Source of the DNA: Actinomadura soli
GTDB lineage: Bacteria > Actinomycetota > Actinomycetes > Streptosporangiales > Streptosporangiaceae
NCBI RefSeq assembly: GCF_005889715.1
Contig: NZ_VCKW01000064.1
Location: 1 to 35,706 of the forward strand
Direction of reading: 5' to 3'
Length of the DNA stretch: 35,706 nt
Below are positions 17,487-25,165 of this stretch, one piece after another. Every line of letters begins with the position of its first letter. The first letter of the stretch is position 1. The notes under the pieces were generated by a model. That model saw only the letters and a program-made list of their open reading frames with translations. It made no database searches and was not told the DNA's origin. A program made the position numbers and the translations under genes.

Positions 17487-17657
17487 TGGAACCTCCTTGG
17501 ATACTGCCAACCGTCCCGCGTGGGGGCCGCCATCGCCATACCCCGGAGCCCGGGCGAAAACCAAGCATGATTATTTGATTACCGAACGGAGCCGGCGAGA
17601 CCACGGCGTGCGCCCGCGGCGCGATCTGGGGGCCTAGAATGTGCGGCGATCTACCCC

Positions 17658-18297
17658 GTGTGGCTCCTTTCCCCGCAAGGACGCCCGATCCCCAGATGCC
17701 GATCGGACTGCGAACCGGACGCCCTGCGCGGCGACGACCCCGTCGCCGTGGCGTTCTCGGCGGCCCGGCTGATCCAGGCGATGCGCGCGGCCCGGGTGCA
17801 CGGCGATTACCTCGGCCTGTTCGAAGAGGCCCGCGACGGGTTCCACGGAGGCGGGATCCCGATGCTGGAGGCTTGGGCGCTGCAATACGCCGGCCTGGCG
17901 TACTGCCGCAGGGGCCGTCTGGCGGACGCCGCCAGATGCCTGGCCCGCGCATGGGACATCGTCCTGGACGCGGGCGACGCCGCCGATGCGCGCACCGCCG
18001 GCGGCGATCTCAGCGCGTTCGCTCTGACCCATGGCCGTCTGGACGAAGCGGCGGAAAATGGCCCGAGAGGGTCTGGCCCAGGCCAGGCGCGCCAACGACC
18101 TGTGGAGCACGGGCAAGAGCCTCATGACCCTCGGCGAGATCGCCTGGGCGCGCGGCGACCGCGCCGCCGCCAAGCGCGCCTACCTCGAAGCGCTGACCAT
18201 CTGGCAGGGGCTCAGCGTCCCGGAGCGGATCGAGCGGGTCCGGGGCGCGCTGCGGGAGCGATTCGGACCGGCGGCGGACGAGCCGGTCGCGCCATGA
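17658..18297 (+). pseudogene. TPR-repeat protein, C-terminal part of a regulator, frameshifted
   Basis: The first frame contains FSAARLIQAMRAARVHGDYL, then MLEAWALQYAGLAYCRRGRL and ADAARCLARAWDIVLDAGDA. An extra base near 18045-18055 is needed to continue in the next frame: MAREGLAQARRANDLWSTGK and SLMTLGEIAWARGDRAAAKR. These are tetratricopeptide-like helical hairpins of the kind found at the C-terminus of AfsR/SARP- or LuxR-like large regulators. No DNA-binding or NTPase domain precedes it, and the catalase start is close by on the other strand. It is thus a remnant of a larger gene or a broken small TPR protein. Its stop overlaps the MFS start (ATGA). Confidence 0.55.
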
Positions 18298-19713
18298 CCG
18301 GCGGAACCCGGCGAGGTGTCCGCGCCGGGCCGCCGGTGGCCGCGGCGGGCGCGTCCCCCATGGGGTCCGTACGGGAGCGGCGCGCGTGGTACGTCTACGA
18401 CTGGGCGAACTCCGCCTTTCCCACCACGGTGATGGGCGTGTTCCTCGGGCCGTACCTCACCGAGGTCGCCGGGTCCGCGGCCGGGACGCGCGGCTCGGTC
18501 GACGTCCTGGGCGTCGATGTCCGGCCCGAGGCGTACTACACGCTGGTCGTGGCGGTGGCGGCGGTGCTGCAGGCCGTCGTGCTCCCGGTCGCCGGCGCCG
18601 TGGCCGATCACACCGGCCGGAAGCGGGAGATGCTCGGCGCGTTCGCCTTCCTGGGGGCCTTCGCGACCCTGGCGATGTACCTCGTGTACGGCGGACGCCA
18701 TGTGCTCGGCGGCGTGCTCTTCGCCATCGCCCAGATCGGGTACGCCGCGGCGGTCGTCGTCTACAACTCCGTCCTCCCGGAGATCGCCCGCCCCGGCGAG
18801 CGGGACACCGTGTCCGCGCGCGGCATGGCGGCCGGCTATCTCGGCGGCGGGCTGCTCCTGGCCCTCGATCTGCTCCTCTTCCTGAACCACGCGTCGCTCG
18901 GTCTCACGGAGTCCATGGCCGTGCGGATCGCGCTGGCCTCGGCCGGTCTCTGGTGGGCCGGCTGGACGGTGATCCCGCTGCTGTCGCTGCGCAACCGGCC
19001 CGCGGGCCCGGCGGCCGCGAACGCCGCGCACAGCACGGCGGCGGCGGTCGGCGGCAGCCTGCGGCGGCTCTGCCACACCCTGTCCGAGCTGCGGAGATAC
19101 CCTCGCACACTGGTGTTCCTGCTGGCCTACCTGACCTACAACAGCGGCATGCAGGCGGTCATCAACTTCGCGGCGATCTACGCGGGGGGACGAGCTCGGC
19201 CTGACCCAGGCCGTCCGGATCGGCGCGATCTTGATGGTGCAGTTCGTCGCCGTCGCCGGCGCGCTGCTGCTCGCCCGGCCGGCCACGCTGCTCGGCGCCC
19301 AGCGGACGGTGCTCGCCGGCCTGGCCGTCTGGATGTCCGTGGTCGTGACCGCCTCCCTCCTCCAGCGCGGCGCCGTCGTCCCGTTCCTGGGCTTGGCCGC
19401 CGTCATCGGCCTTGTGATGGGCGGCGTGCAGTCCCTGTCACGATCGATGTTCTCGCAGGTGATCCCGCCTGGGCGGGCGGCGGAGCTCTTCAGCCTGTAC
19501 GAGCTCGCCGACAAGGCGGCGACCTTCCTCGGCGCTCTGGTGATCACGGTCTCGCTGCAGGCCACCGGCAGCCATCGGGCGGCGATCCTGCCGTTGTCGC
19601 TCTTGTTCGCCGCCGGGCTCGTCCTGCTGGCCTCGGTGAACCTGCGCCGAGCGATCACCGACGCCGGGTACCCGCCCCCCGGACATCCGCGTGGCCTGGT
19701 GTCGCAGCGCTGA
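18294..19713 (+). pseudogene. UMF1-type MFS transporter with one frameshift
   Basis: The first frame starts at the ATG at 18294 and reads RERRAWYVYDWANSAFPTTV, the hallmark of the UMF1/Atg22-like MFS family ('WA.YDWANSAF'), then 'ADHTGRKREMLGAFAFLGAF'. At 19184-19189 a run of six G where five would keep the frame shifts coding; translation would fail soon after IYAGG. The rest is in the next frame: 'LTQAVRIGAIL', then 'MVQFVAVAGALLLARPATLL', 'VMGGVQSLSRSMFSQVIPPG', 'FSLYELADKAATFLGALVIT'. Combined length is about 470 residues, normal for the family. A single homopolymer indel could be a sequencing error, so the gene may be intact in the organism. Confidence 0.8.
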
Positions 19714-19764
19714 GAGGCATCGGCCGGGACGGCGCGAGCGGGGTGGTGCGGGCGTTGGGGCTGG

Positions 19765-19822
19765 TTGACAGCCATGTTGGGGCACTGTTCTACTATCCAG
19801 AGGAACGCTCTGTAGTACAGAG
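19765..19822 (+). promoter_or_regulatory. Dioxygenase operon promoter with overlapping operator dyads
   Basis: TTGACA at 19765-19770 and TACTAT at 19791-19796 look like -35 and -10 boxes with a long 20-base spacer. Immediately downstream, CAGAG-GAACG-CTCTG (19798-19812) is a 5-base inverted repeat, and CTCTG-TAGTA-CAGAG (19808-19822) is a second one sharing the middle arm, giving three half-sites in a row. The position over the transcription start suits a repressor. The same CAGAR-N5-YTCTG arrangement is found at 32417-32433 and 35528-35542. The Rieske gene starts 53 bases downstream. Confidence 0.55.
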
Positions 19823-19875
19823 AAACTTGGTGAGCTGTTCGGGCGGGAGACGAGGTTCGTGGGGAGACGTCGCGG

Positions 19876-21264
19876 ATGATCGACCAAGCGGGTGTGCTGG
19901 GCAGTGTGCGGCGGGGCATGATTCCGGCGCACATCTACAACGACGAGCACGTCTTCGCGCTGGAGAAGGAACGCGTGTTCGGCAGAGCGTGGATGTTCGT
20001 CGCCCACGAGTCGGAGATCCCCAGTGCCGGGGACTATGTCGTCCGCCGCGTCCTGGACGATTCGTTCATCGTCGTCCGGGACGAGAAGGGCGAGATCCAC
20101 GCGCACTTCAACATGTGCCTGCACCGGGGCATGCAGGTCTGCCGGGCCGAAATGGGCAACGCCTCGCATTTCCGCTGCCCCTACCACGGATGGTCCTACC
20201 GGAATGACGGCCGGATCGTCGGCCTGCCGTTCCATCAGGACGCCTATGGCGGGGAGGCGGGGTTCAAGCGCAAGAGCCAGCGGCTGCTGCGCGCACCGAG
20301 GATCGGCTCGCACAACGGCATGATCTTCGTCAGCCTGGACGATGAAGCGCCGTCGCTGCGGGACCATCTCGGCGACTTCGTGTTCTACCTCGACTACTAC
20401 ACCAGGCAGAGTCCGAGCGGCATCGAGATGCGCGGTCCGCAGCGCTGGCGGGTCAAGGCGAACTGGAAGATCGGCGCGGAGAACTTCGCCGGCGACATGT
20501 ACCACACGCCCCAGACCCACACGAGCGTGGTGGAGATCGGGCTGTTCCGGGAGCCCAAGGCGGAGAAGCGCCGGGACGGCGCCACGTACTGGGCCGGGAA
20601 TGGCGGCGGAACCACCTACAAGCTGCCGCCCGGCGGCCTGGACGAGCGGCTGCGGTACGTCGGCTATCCCGACGAGATGATCGCCCGGATGAAAGGGGAA
20701 TGGTCGCGGGAGCAGTGCGACGTCATCGGCCGGGACGGGTTCATGATCTCGGCGGCCTCGGTGTTCCCGAACCTGAGCTTCGTGCACAACTGGCCGCGGG
20801 TCGAGGACTCCGACGACGTCGTGCCGTTCATCTCCGTCCGGCAGTGGCAGCCGATCAGCGAGAACGAGACCGAGATCCTGTCCTGGTTCGCCGTGGACGC
20901 CGAGGCGCCGGAGGAGTTCAAACGGCTCTCCTACAAGGCGTATCTGATGTGCTTCGGCAGCACGGGAATGTTCGAGCAGGACGATGTCGAGAACTGGGTG
21001 TCACTGACCAACACGGCCGCGGGGTCAATGGCGCGGCGGCTCATGTTGAACAGCCGGATGGGCCTGCTGGAGGACGGTACCGAGGTCTCCCCCGCCCTGC
21101 CTCCCGAGCGGTTCAGCGGGCCCGGCATCGCCCGCACGGGATACAGCGAGCACAATCAGCGGGAACTGCTCCGGCGCTGGGCGGACCACATGGAACGGCC
21201 GCTGCCGAAAGCGGCCGGCGTCGAGGTCGGCACCAACGGCCAGCAGGCGGAGGCCGGGCAGTGA
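19876..21264 (+). CDS. Aromatic ring-hydroxylating dioxygenase, large (alpha) subunit
   Basis: A 462-residue protein. The Rieske [2Fe-2S] site is C81-x-H83 and C101-x2-H104, as in 'NMCLHRGMQVC......FRCPYHGWSY'. The mononuclear iron ligands are D207-x2-H210-x4-H215 in 'NFAGDMYHTPQTH' with a distal Asp at 369 or 370 in 'FEQDDVENW'. The enzyme adds O2 across an aromatic double bond to give a cis-dihydrodiol, taking electrons from the ferredoxin and reductase encoded downstream. The text ('AHESEIP..GDYV.R.......V.RDE', 'GLPFHQDAYGGEAGFKRK') is like actinobacterial NidA/PhtAa-type subunits. Substrate specificity cannot be read from sequence; the operon layout favours phthalate or a related aromatic acid. 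Confidence 0.93.
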   Translation: MIDQAGVLGSVRRGMIPAHIYNDEHVFALEKERVFGRAWMFVAHESEIPSAGDYVVRRVLDDSFIVVRDEKGEIHAHFNMCLHRGMQVCRAEMGNASHFRCPYHGWSYRNDGRIVGLPFHQDAYGGEAGFKRKSQRLLRAPRIGSHNGMIFVSLDDEAPSLRDHLGDFVFYLDYYTRQSPSGIEMRGPQRWRVKANWKIGAENFAGDMYHTPQTHTSVVEIGLFREPKAEKRRDGATYWAGNGGGTTYKLPPGGLDERLRYVGYPDEMIARMKGEWSREQCDVIGRDGFMISAASVFPNLSFVHNWPRVEDSDDVVPFISVRQWQPISENETEILSWFAVDAEAPEEFKRLSYKAYLMCFGSTGMFEQDDVENWVSLTNTAAGSMARRLMLNSRMGLLEDGTEVSPALPPERFSGPGIARTGYSEHNQRELLRRWADHMERPLPKAAGVEVGTNGQQAEAGQ

Positions 21265-21848
21265 CCGGCGAGCAGAGCACTCACTCGGAACGGTCGGTGC
21301 TGGGTGGCCATGCTCCACGGGAGCAGCGTTCCGGCGCAACCTTGCCTTTCGGCGACGAGCGCCACCTGCTGGCACACCAATGGCTTGTCGACGAGGCCTA
21401 TCTGCTGGACGAGCAGGCGTATACGCGGTGGCTGGAACTGCTGACCGACGACATCCACTATTTGATGCCCGTGCGGGTGACGACCGCCTTGGGAACGGGG
21501 TTCGACACCGCGCCCGGGGCCGCGCATTTCGATGAGAACAAGTACTCCCTGTCGCGCCGCGTCGCCCGGTTCCTGACCGAGCACGCGTGGACGGAAGACC
21601 CTCCGTCCAGGCTGCGCCACCACATCACCAATGTGCGCACGTTCGCGACCGATGACGACGACCATCTCGTCGTCGACTCCGGGGTGCTGCTGTTCCGCAG
21701 CCGCGGCGACGTCCGCGAGCCGTCCCTGGTCTCGGCCGGGCGGGAGGACCTGCTGCGGCGCGAGGCGGGCGGCTGGCGGCTGGCGCGGCGCACCATCCTG
21801 GTGGACGAGTCGGTGATCCGCATGCAGAACCTTGCGATCTTCCTATGA
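21261..21848 (+). CDS. Aromatic ring-hydroxylating dioxygenase, small (beta) subunit
   Basis: A 195-residue protein starting at a GTG that overlaps the alpha-subunit stop (GTGA). 'HQWLVDEAYLLDEQAYTRWL' and 'LLTDDIHYLMPVR' open the SnoaL/NTF2-like fold typical of beta subunits, and the protein ends 'RREAGGWRLARRTILVDESV', then 'IRMQNLAIFL', as in this family. The beta subunit has a structural role in the alpha3beta3 hexamer. The four-base overlap with the alpha gene and the ATGA overlap with the next gene indicate tight translational coupling and stoichiometric production. Confidence 0.92.
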   Translation: MTGEQSTHSERSVLGGHAPREQRSGATLPFGDERHLLAHQWLVDEAYLLDEQAYTRWLELLTDDIHYLMPVRVTTALGTGFDTAPGAAHFDENKYSLSRRVARFLTEHAWTEDPPSRLRHHITNVRTFATDDDDHLVVDSGVLLFRSRGDVREPSLVSAGREDLLRREAGGWRLARRTILVDESVIRMQNLAIFL

Positions 21849-22186
21849 CGATCGGCTGGGAAGGCGAGCGGGAGGACGCGGACGGCGCCGCGCGCGCCGA
21901 GCGGGAGCGGCTGCGGCTGCTGGCGCGCGCCCAGGGCGAGCCGCTCGTGCTGGGCAACGAGTTCTCCGAGATCAGGGTCACCAAGGTCGAGACGCGCAAC
22001 GGCGCCCGGCTGCTGGTGGAGTCCCCGCGCTCGGGGCAGTGGATCGCGCTGTGCCCGCTGGAGCTGGAGGCGCTGACCTGGCAGCAGACCGCGACGTTCT
22101 CGGAGATGATCGGCCACCCGTTCGGCTCGCTCGTGGAGGACGAGTCGCTCGTGGAGGACGAGTCGCTCGTGGAGGACGGCGAATGA
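21845..22186 (+). CDS. Small conserved protein of the dioxygenase operon, with repeated acidic tail
   Basis: A 113-residue protein whose ATG overlaps the beta-subunit stop and whose stop overlaps the SDR start (ATGA both times). The core reads 'LVLGNEFSEIRVTKVETRNG' and 'ARLLVESPRSGQWIALCPLE', then 'ALTWQQTATFSEMIGHPFGS'. I have the impression that similar small proteins accompany actinobacterial ring-hydroxylating dioxygenase genes, sometimes labelled dihydrodiol dehydrogenase, but no enzyme motif is visible and I cannot support that label. The C-terminus is a threefold SLVEDE-type repeat. Coupling on both sides suggests a role in dioxygenase assembly or activity; that is inference. Confidence 0.72.
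   Translation: MTIGWEGEREDADGAARAERERLRLLARAQGEPLVLGNEFSEIRVTKVETRNGARLLVESPRSGQWIALCPLELEALTWQQTATFSEMIGHPFGSLVEDESLVEDESLVEDGE
22127..22179 (+). repeat. 18-bp tandem repeat, about three copies, inside the small operon gene
   Basis: The unit TCGCTCGTGGAGGACGAG occurs at 22127-22144 and 22145-22162, followed by a third copy identical for its first 15-16 bases up to about 22178. It stays in frame and encodes the SLVEDE units at the protein end. Perfect copies imply recent expansion, and copy number may vary between strains. Confidence 0.9.
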
Positions 22187-22968
22187 CCGGATGGCTGGAC
22201 GGGCGTCGCGCGCTCGTCGTGGGCGCAGGCTCGGGCATCGGGCGGGCGGTGCTCGACGCGTTCCGCGGGGAGGGCGCGTCCGTCGCCGTGCTGGAACGGG
22301 ACGCGGGCAAGGCCATCGCGATCGGCGAGGCGCTGCCCGACGTGCCGGTCACGGTCGGCGACGCGACGACGCGGGAGGCGAACGAGGAGGCCGTCGCGGC
22401 GGCGGTCGCGGCCTTCGGCGGCCTGGACGTGCTGGTGAACTGCGTCGGCGTGTTCGACTTCTACCGCGGCCTGGAGGACCTGGACGCCGACGTGATCGAC
22501 GACGCGTTCGCGGAGATGTTCTCCACCAACGTCAAGAGCCACCTGCACGCGGTGAAATCGGCGCTGCCCGCGCTGCGCGAGTCGCGCGGCTCGATCGTGC
22601 TCACCGAGTCGACGTCCGCGTACTACCCCGGACGGGGCGGTGTGCTCTACGTGTCGTCCAAGTTCGCGGTGCGCGGGCTGGTGGCGTCGCTGGCGCATGA
22701 GCTGGCGCCGGACGTCCGCGTCAACGGTGTCGCCCCTGGTGGCACTCTCAACACCGATCTGCGGGGAGTCCCCAGCCTGGGACAGCGGTCGCGGCGGCTC
22801 AACGACACCCCGGGCCGGGCCGCCGACCTGGCCGCGCGCACCCCGCTGGGCGTCGCGTTGAGCGGCGAGGATCACGCGTGGAGCTACGTGTTCCTCGCCT
22901 CGTCCCGGTCGCGGGGGATCACCGGCGACGTCGTGCATCCGGACGGCGGTATGGCCATCAAAGCCTGA
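22183..22968 (+). CDS. cis-Dihydrodiol dehydrogenase-like SDR
   Basis: A 261-residue classical short-chain dehydrogenase. The cofactor loop is G-x3-G-x-G in 'ALVVGAGSGIGRAV' (residues 14-20). 'VLNCVGVF'-like 'DVLVNCVGVFDFYRGLEDLD' replaces the NNAG motif, and the catalytic Ser-Tyr-Lys set is in 'SIVLTESTSAYYPGRGGVLY' and 'VSSKFAVRG'. The C-terminus 'SSRSRGITGDVVHPDGGMAI' is like BphB/PhtB-type dihydrodiol dehydrogenases. Being placed directly after the dioxygenase genes, it probably rearomatises the cis-dihydrodiol to a catechol-type product with NAD+. It overlaps the preceding gene by four bases. Confidence 0.85.
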   Translation: MTGWLDGRRALVVGAGSGIGRAVLDAFRGEGASVAVLERDAGKAIAIGEALPDVPVTVGDATTREANEEAVAAAVAAFGGLDVLVNCVGVFDFYRGLEDLDADVIDDAFAEMFSTNVKSHLHAVKSALPALRESRGSIVLTESTSAYYPGRGGVLYVSSKFAVRGLVASLAHELAPDVRVNGVAPGGTLNTDLRGVPSLGQRSRRLNDTPGRAADLAARTPLGVALSGEDHAWSYVFLASSRSRGITGDVVHPDGGMAIKA

Positions 22969-23007
22969 CGGACGCCTCACGGAAAACGGAACGGAAGGAG
23001 TGCCGCC

Positions 23008-23205
23008 ATGCCCATCCTGCGGGCCGACCATGGCGCCTGCCAGGGCTATGCGAACTGCGTCGCCGGGGCCTCGGACGTCTACGACATCGACGACGACGGC
23101 GTCGTCGTCCTGCTGAAGGAGCGCGTCCCCGAGGAGGAGCGGCAGCGCGTCGAGGAAGCGGCCCGGAGCTGTCCCGTCTCGGCGCTGACCGTCGAGGGCG
23201 GATGA
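23008..23205 (+). CDS. [3Fe-4S]-type ferredoxin
   Basis: A 65-residue protein with cysteines at 11, 17 and 55 (ACQGYANC ... SCPVSAL). Three cysteines in the C-x5-C ... C-P pattern are typical of actinobacterial [3Fe-4S] ferredoxins that serve P450s and phthalate-type dioxygenases, in place of the Rieske ferredoxins used by many Gram-negative systems. It should pass electrons from the reductase encoded next to the Rieske centre of the alpha subunit. A clear GGAAGGAG site precedes the ATG, and its stop overlaps the reductase start (ATGA). Confidence 0.92.
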   Translation: MPILRADHGACQGYANCVAGASDVYDIDDDGVVVLLKERVPEEERQRVEEAARSCPVSALTVEGG

Positions 23206-24434
23206 GCCGCACCGCGGTCGTGGTCGGGTCGTCGGTGGCGGGTGTCCGCACCGCCCAGGCCCTGGCGGCCGGTGGTTTCGACGGCCGCGTTCTCGTCATC
23301 GGCGCTGAGCGCACCGAGCCTTACGACAAGCCGCCCCTGTCGAAGCACTTCCTCACTGGTGTCTGGGACGCCAGCCGCCTGGCCCTGCTGAACGGCGGGC
23401 GTGCCGATGAGCGGGTCGAGTTGCGCCTGGGGGTCGCGGCCGAGCATCTGGACGTCGCGGGCAAGCAGCTCAGGCTCGCCGACGGCACGCGGGTGCCCTA
23501 CGACGTCTGCGTGATCGCGACCGGCGCGTCCGCCCGGCCCTCACCCTGGGCGGCGCGCGACGGCATCCACGTGCTGCGGACCGTCCAGGACAGCGCCGCC
23601 TTGCGCCGGGACCTGCTGCGCGGGGGCGAGGTCGTCGTGGTCGGCGGGGGGTTCGTCGGCGCCGAGGTGGCCGCGGCGGCGAGCGGGCTCGGCTGCCCGG
23701 TCACCGTCGTCGACCCCCTCGTCGATCCGATGGCGCGGGTCCTCGGCCCGCGGGTCGGGCCGCTGCTGACCGGGATCCATGAACGCCACGGCGTCCGGAC
23801 CCGCTTCGGCACCGGCGTGGTCGCGATCGAGGGGACGAGCGGTGGTCTCCGGGTGATCCTGGACGACGGGAGCGTCCTGGCGGCCTCGACCGTCGTGGTC
23901 GGCATCGGGGCCGTGCCCAACGACGGGTGGCTGCGCTCGTCGGGCCTGGACATCGCGGACGGCGTGATCTGCGACGAGTACTGCCGCGTCCAGGGAACGC
24001 GGGACGTGTTCGCGGCCGGTGACGTGGCCCGGTGGCCGCACCCACGCCATGGCGAGCACGTCAGGGGGGAGCACTGGACGAACGCCGTCGAGCAGGCGGC
24101 GTGCGTGGCCCGCAACATCGTCCACCAAGGCGATCCGGTCCCCTACCGGCCGGTGGAGTACGTGTGGAGCGACCAGTACGACTGGAAGATCCAGATCGCC
24201 GGGAGCCCGGCGCTGATGAGCGGCCACCACGTGATCGGGGACCTGACCGGTGACAGGCCGCGTGCCGCGGTCGCCTACACCGACACCACCGGACGGCTCG
24301 GCGCAGCCCTCACCCTCAACTGGCCGCGAGCGCTCGTCGCCTGCCGGCGGCTCCTGGCGGCGGCGGCAGAATTCACTCAAGCGATCACCGAATTGGACCT
24401 GCTCGCCGACGCCCGACCGACAGGAAGGCGATGA
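23202..24434 (+). CDS. FAD-dependent ferredoxin reductase
   Basis: A 410-residue pyridine-nucleotide-disulfide-type reductase. The FAD loop is 'AVVVGSSVAGVRTAQALAAG', with the modified GSS.AG seen in many dioxygenase reductases. 'EPYDKPPLSKHFLTG' is the family motif, 'EVVVVGGGFVGAEVAAAASG' is the NAD(P)H-binding loop, and 'RDVFAAGDVARWPH' is the second FAD motif. The C-terminal 'YVWSDQYDWKIQIAG' is typical of oxygenase-coupled reductases. It transfers electrons from NAD(P)H to the adjacent ferredoxin. It overlaps the ferredoxin gene and the aldolase-like gene by four bases each. Confidence 0.93.
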   Translation: MSRTAVVVGSSVAGVRTAQALAAGGFDGRVLVIGAERTEPYDKPPLSKHFLTGVWDASRLALLNGGRADERVELRLGVAAEHLDVAGKQLRLADGTRVPYDVCVIATGASARPSPWAARDGIHVLRTVQDSAALRRDLLRGGEVVVVGGGFVGAEVAAAASGLGCPVTVVDPLVDPMARVLGPRVGPLLTGIHERHGVRTRFGTGVVAIEGTSGGLRVILDDGSVLAASTVVVGIGAVPNDGWLRSSGLDIADGVICDEYCRVQGTRDVFAAGDVARWPHPRHGEHVRGEHWTNAVEQAACVARNIVHQGDPVPYRPVEYVWSDQYDWKIQIAGSPALMSGHHVIGDLTGDRPRAAVAYTDTTGRLGAALTLNWPRALVACRRLLAAAAEFTQAITELDLLADARPTGRR

Positions 24435-25165
24435 TGACCGACGCTTTCGCCGAGCTTCGCCGGCAGATCGCGGACGCCTGCCGTGTCCTCGCCGTGCGGG
24501 GGCTGGCCGACGGGATCCTCGGGCACATCAGCCTGCGGACCGGGCCCGACCGGCTCCTCGTCCGCTGCCGCGGGCCGCGCGAGCGCGGGCTCGCGCACAC
24601 GACTCCGGCCGACGTCCACCTGGTGGATCTCGATGGGGCACCGGCGGGCGAAGGTGAACTCGACGGAGGCTGGACGCCCCCGAACGAGCTGCCCCTGCAC
24701 ACGGAGGTGCTGCGGCGGCGCCCGGACGTCCAGGCCGTCGTGCACGCCCACCCGCCCGCCGTCGTGGCCGCCGACCTGGCCGGGCTGGCGATCCGGCCCA
24801 TCGTCGGCGCGTTCGACATTCCCGGTGCCCGGCTCGCCCAGGCCGGGGTGCCCGTGTATCCCCGCGGCGTGCTGATCCGTGACCGGCGGCTGGCCGGGGA
24901 GATGGTCGACGCGCTCGGTGACAGGGCCGTGGTCCTGCTCCGCGGGCACGGCGTCACCAGCACCGGCGCCACGGTGCCCGAGGCGGTGCTGCGCGCGATC
25001 TCGGTCGACGGCATCGCGCGGATGTCGCTCACGATCGCGAGCGCGGGCGGGACGCCACGCGACCTGCCGGGCCGTGACCTCGCCGAGCTTCCCGATCTCG
25101 GCGGCGCCTTCAACGAGGCCACGGCCTGGCGGCACGAGCTCAGCCGCCTCCCGCCGCTCGCCTAG
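24431..25165 (+). CDS. Class II aldolase/adducin-family protein, probable aromatic decarboxylase
   Basis: A 244-residue protein with 'GILGHISLRTGPDRLLVRCR', 'NELPLHTEVLRRRPDVQAVV' and 'HAHPPAVVAAD', giving the H-x-H metal pair, and a later 'VLLRGHGVTSTGATVPEAVL' with the third histidine. This is the class II aldolase/adducin fold. In aromatic pathways the same family includes 3,4-dihydroxyphthalate 2-decarboxylase (PhtC) and the p-cumate pathway decarboxylase (CmtD). Placed last in the operon after the dihydrodiol dehydrogenase, a decarboxylase role is likely. Its TAG stop shares CTAG (25162-25165) with the stop of the opposing cupin gene. Confidence 0.85.
   Translation: MMTDAFAELRRQIADACRVLAVRGLADGILGHISLRTGPDRLLVRCRGPRERGLAHTTPADVHLVDLDGAPAGEGELDGGWTPPNELPLHTEVLRRRPDVQAVVHAHPPAVVAADLAGLAIRPIVGAFDIPGARLAQAGVPVYPRGVLIRDRRLAGEMVDALGDRAVVLLRGHGVTSTGATVPEAVLRAISVDGIARMSLTIASAGGTPRDLPGRDLAELPDLGGAFNEATAWRHELSRLPPLA

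Noticed and set aside
18180..19934. 584-codon reverse frame over the UMF1 gene
   Set aside because: Antisense shadow without domains; it exists because of the high-GC third-position bias of the forward gene.
17658..20207. 849-codon forward frame spanning TPR, MFS and Rieske regions
   Set aside because: It is a composite: TPR text, then UMF1 text, then out-of-frame sequence through the MFS tail and the Rieske gene. No single protein has this structure.
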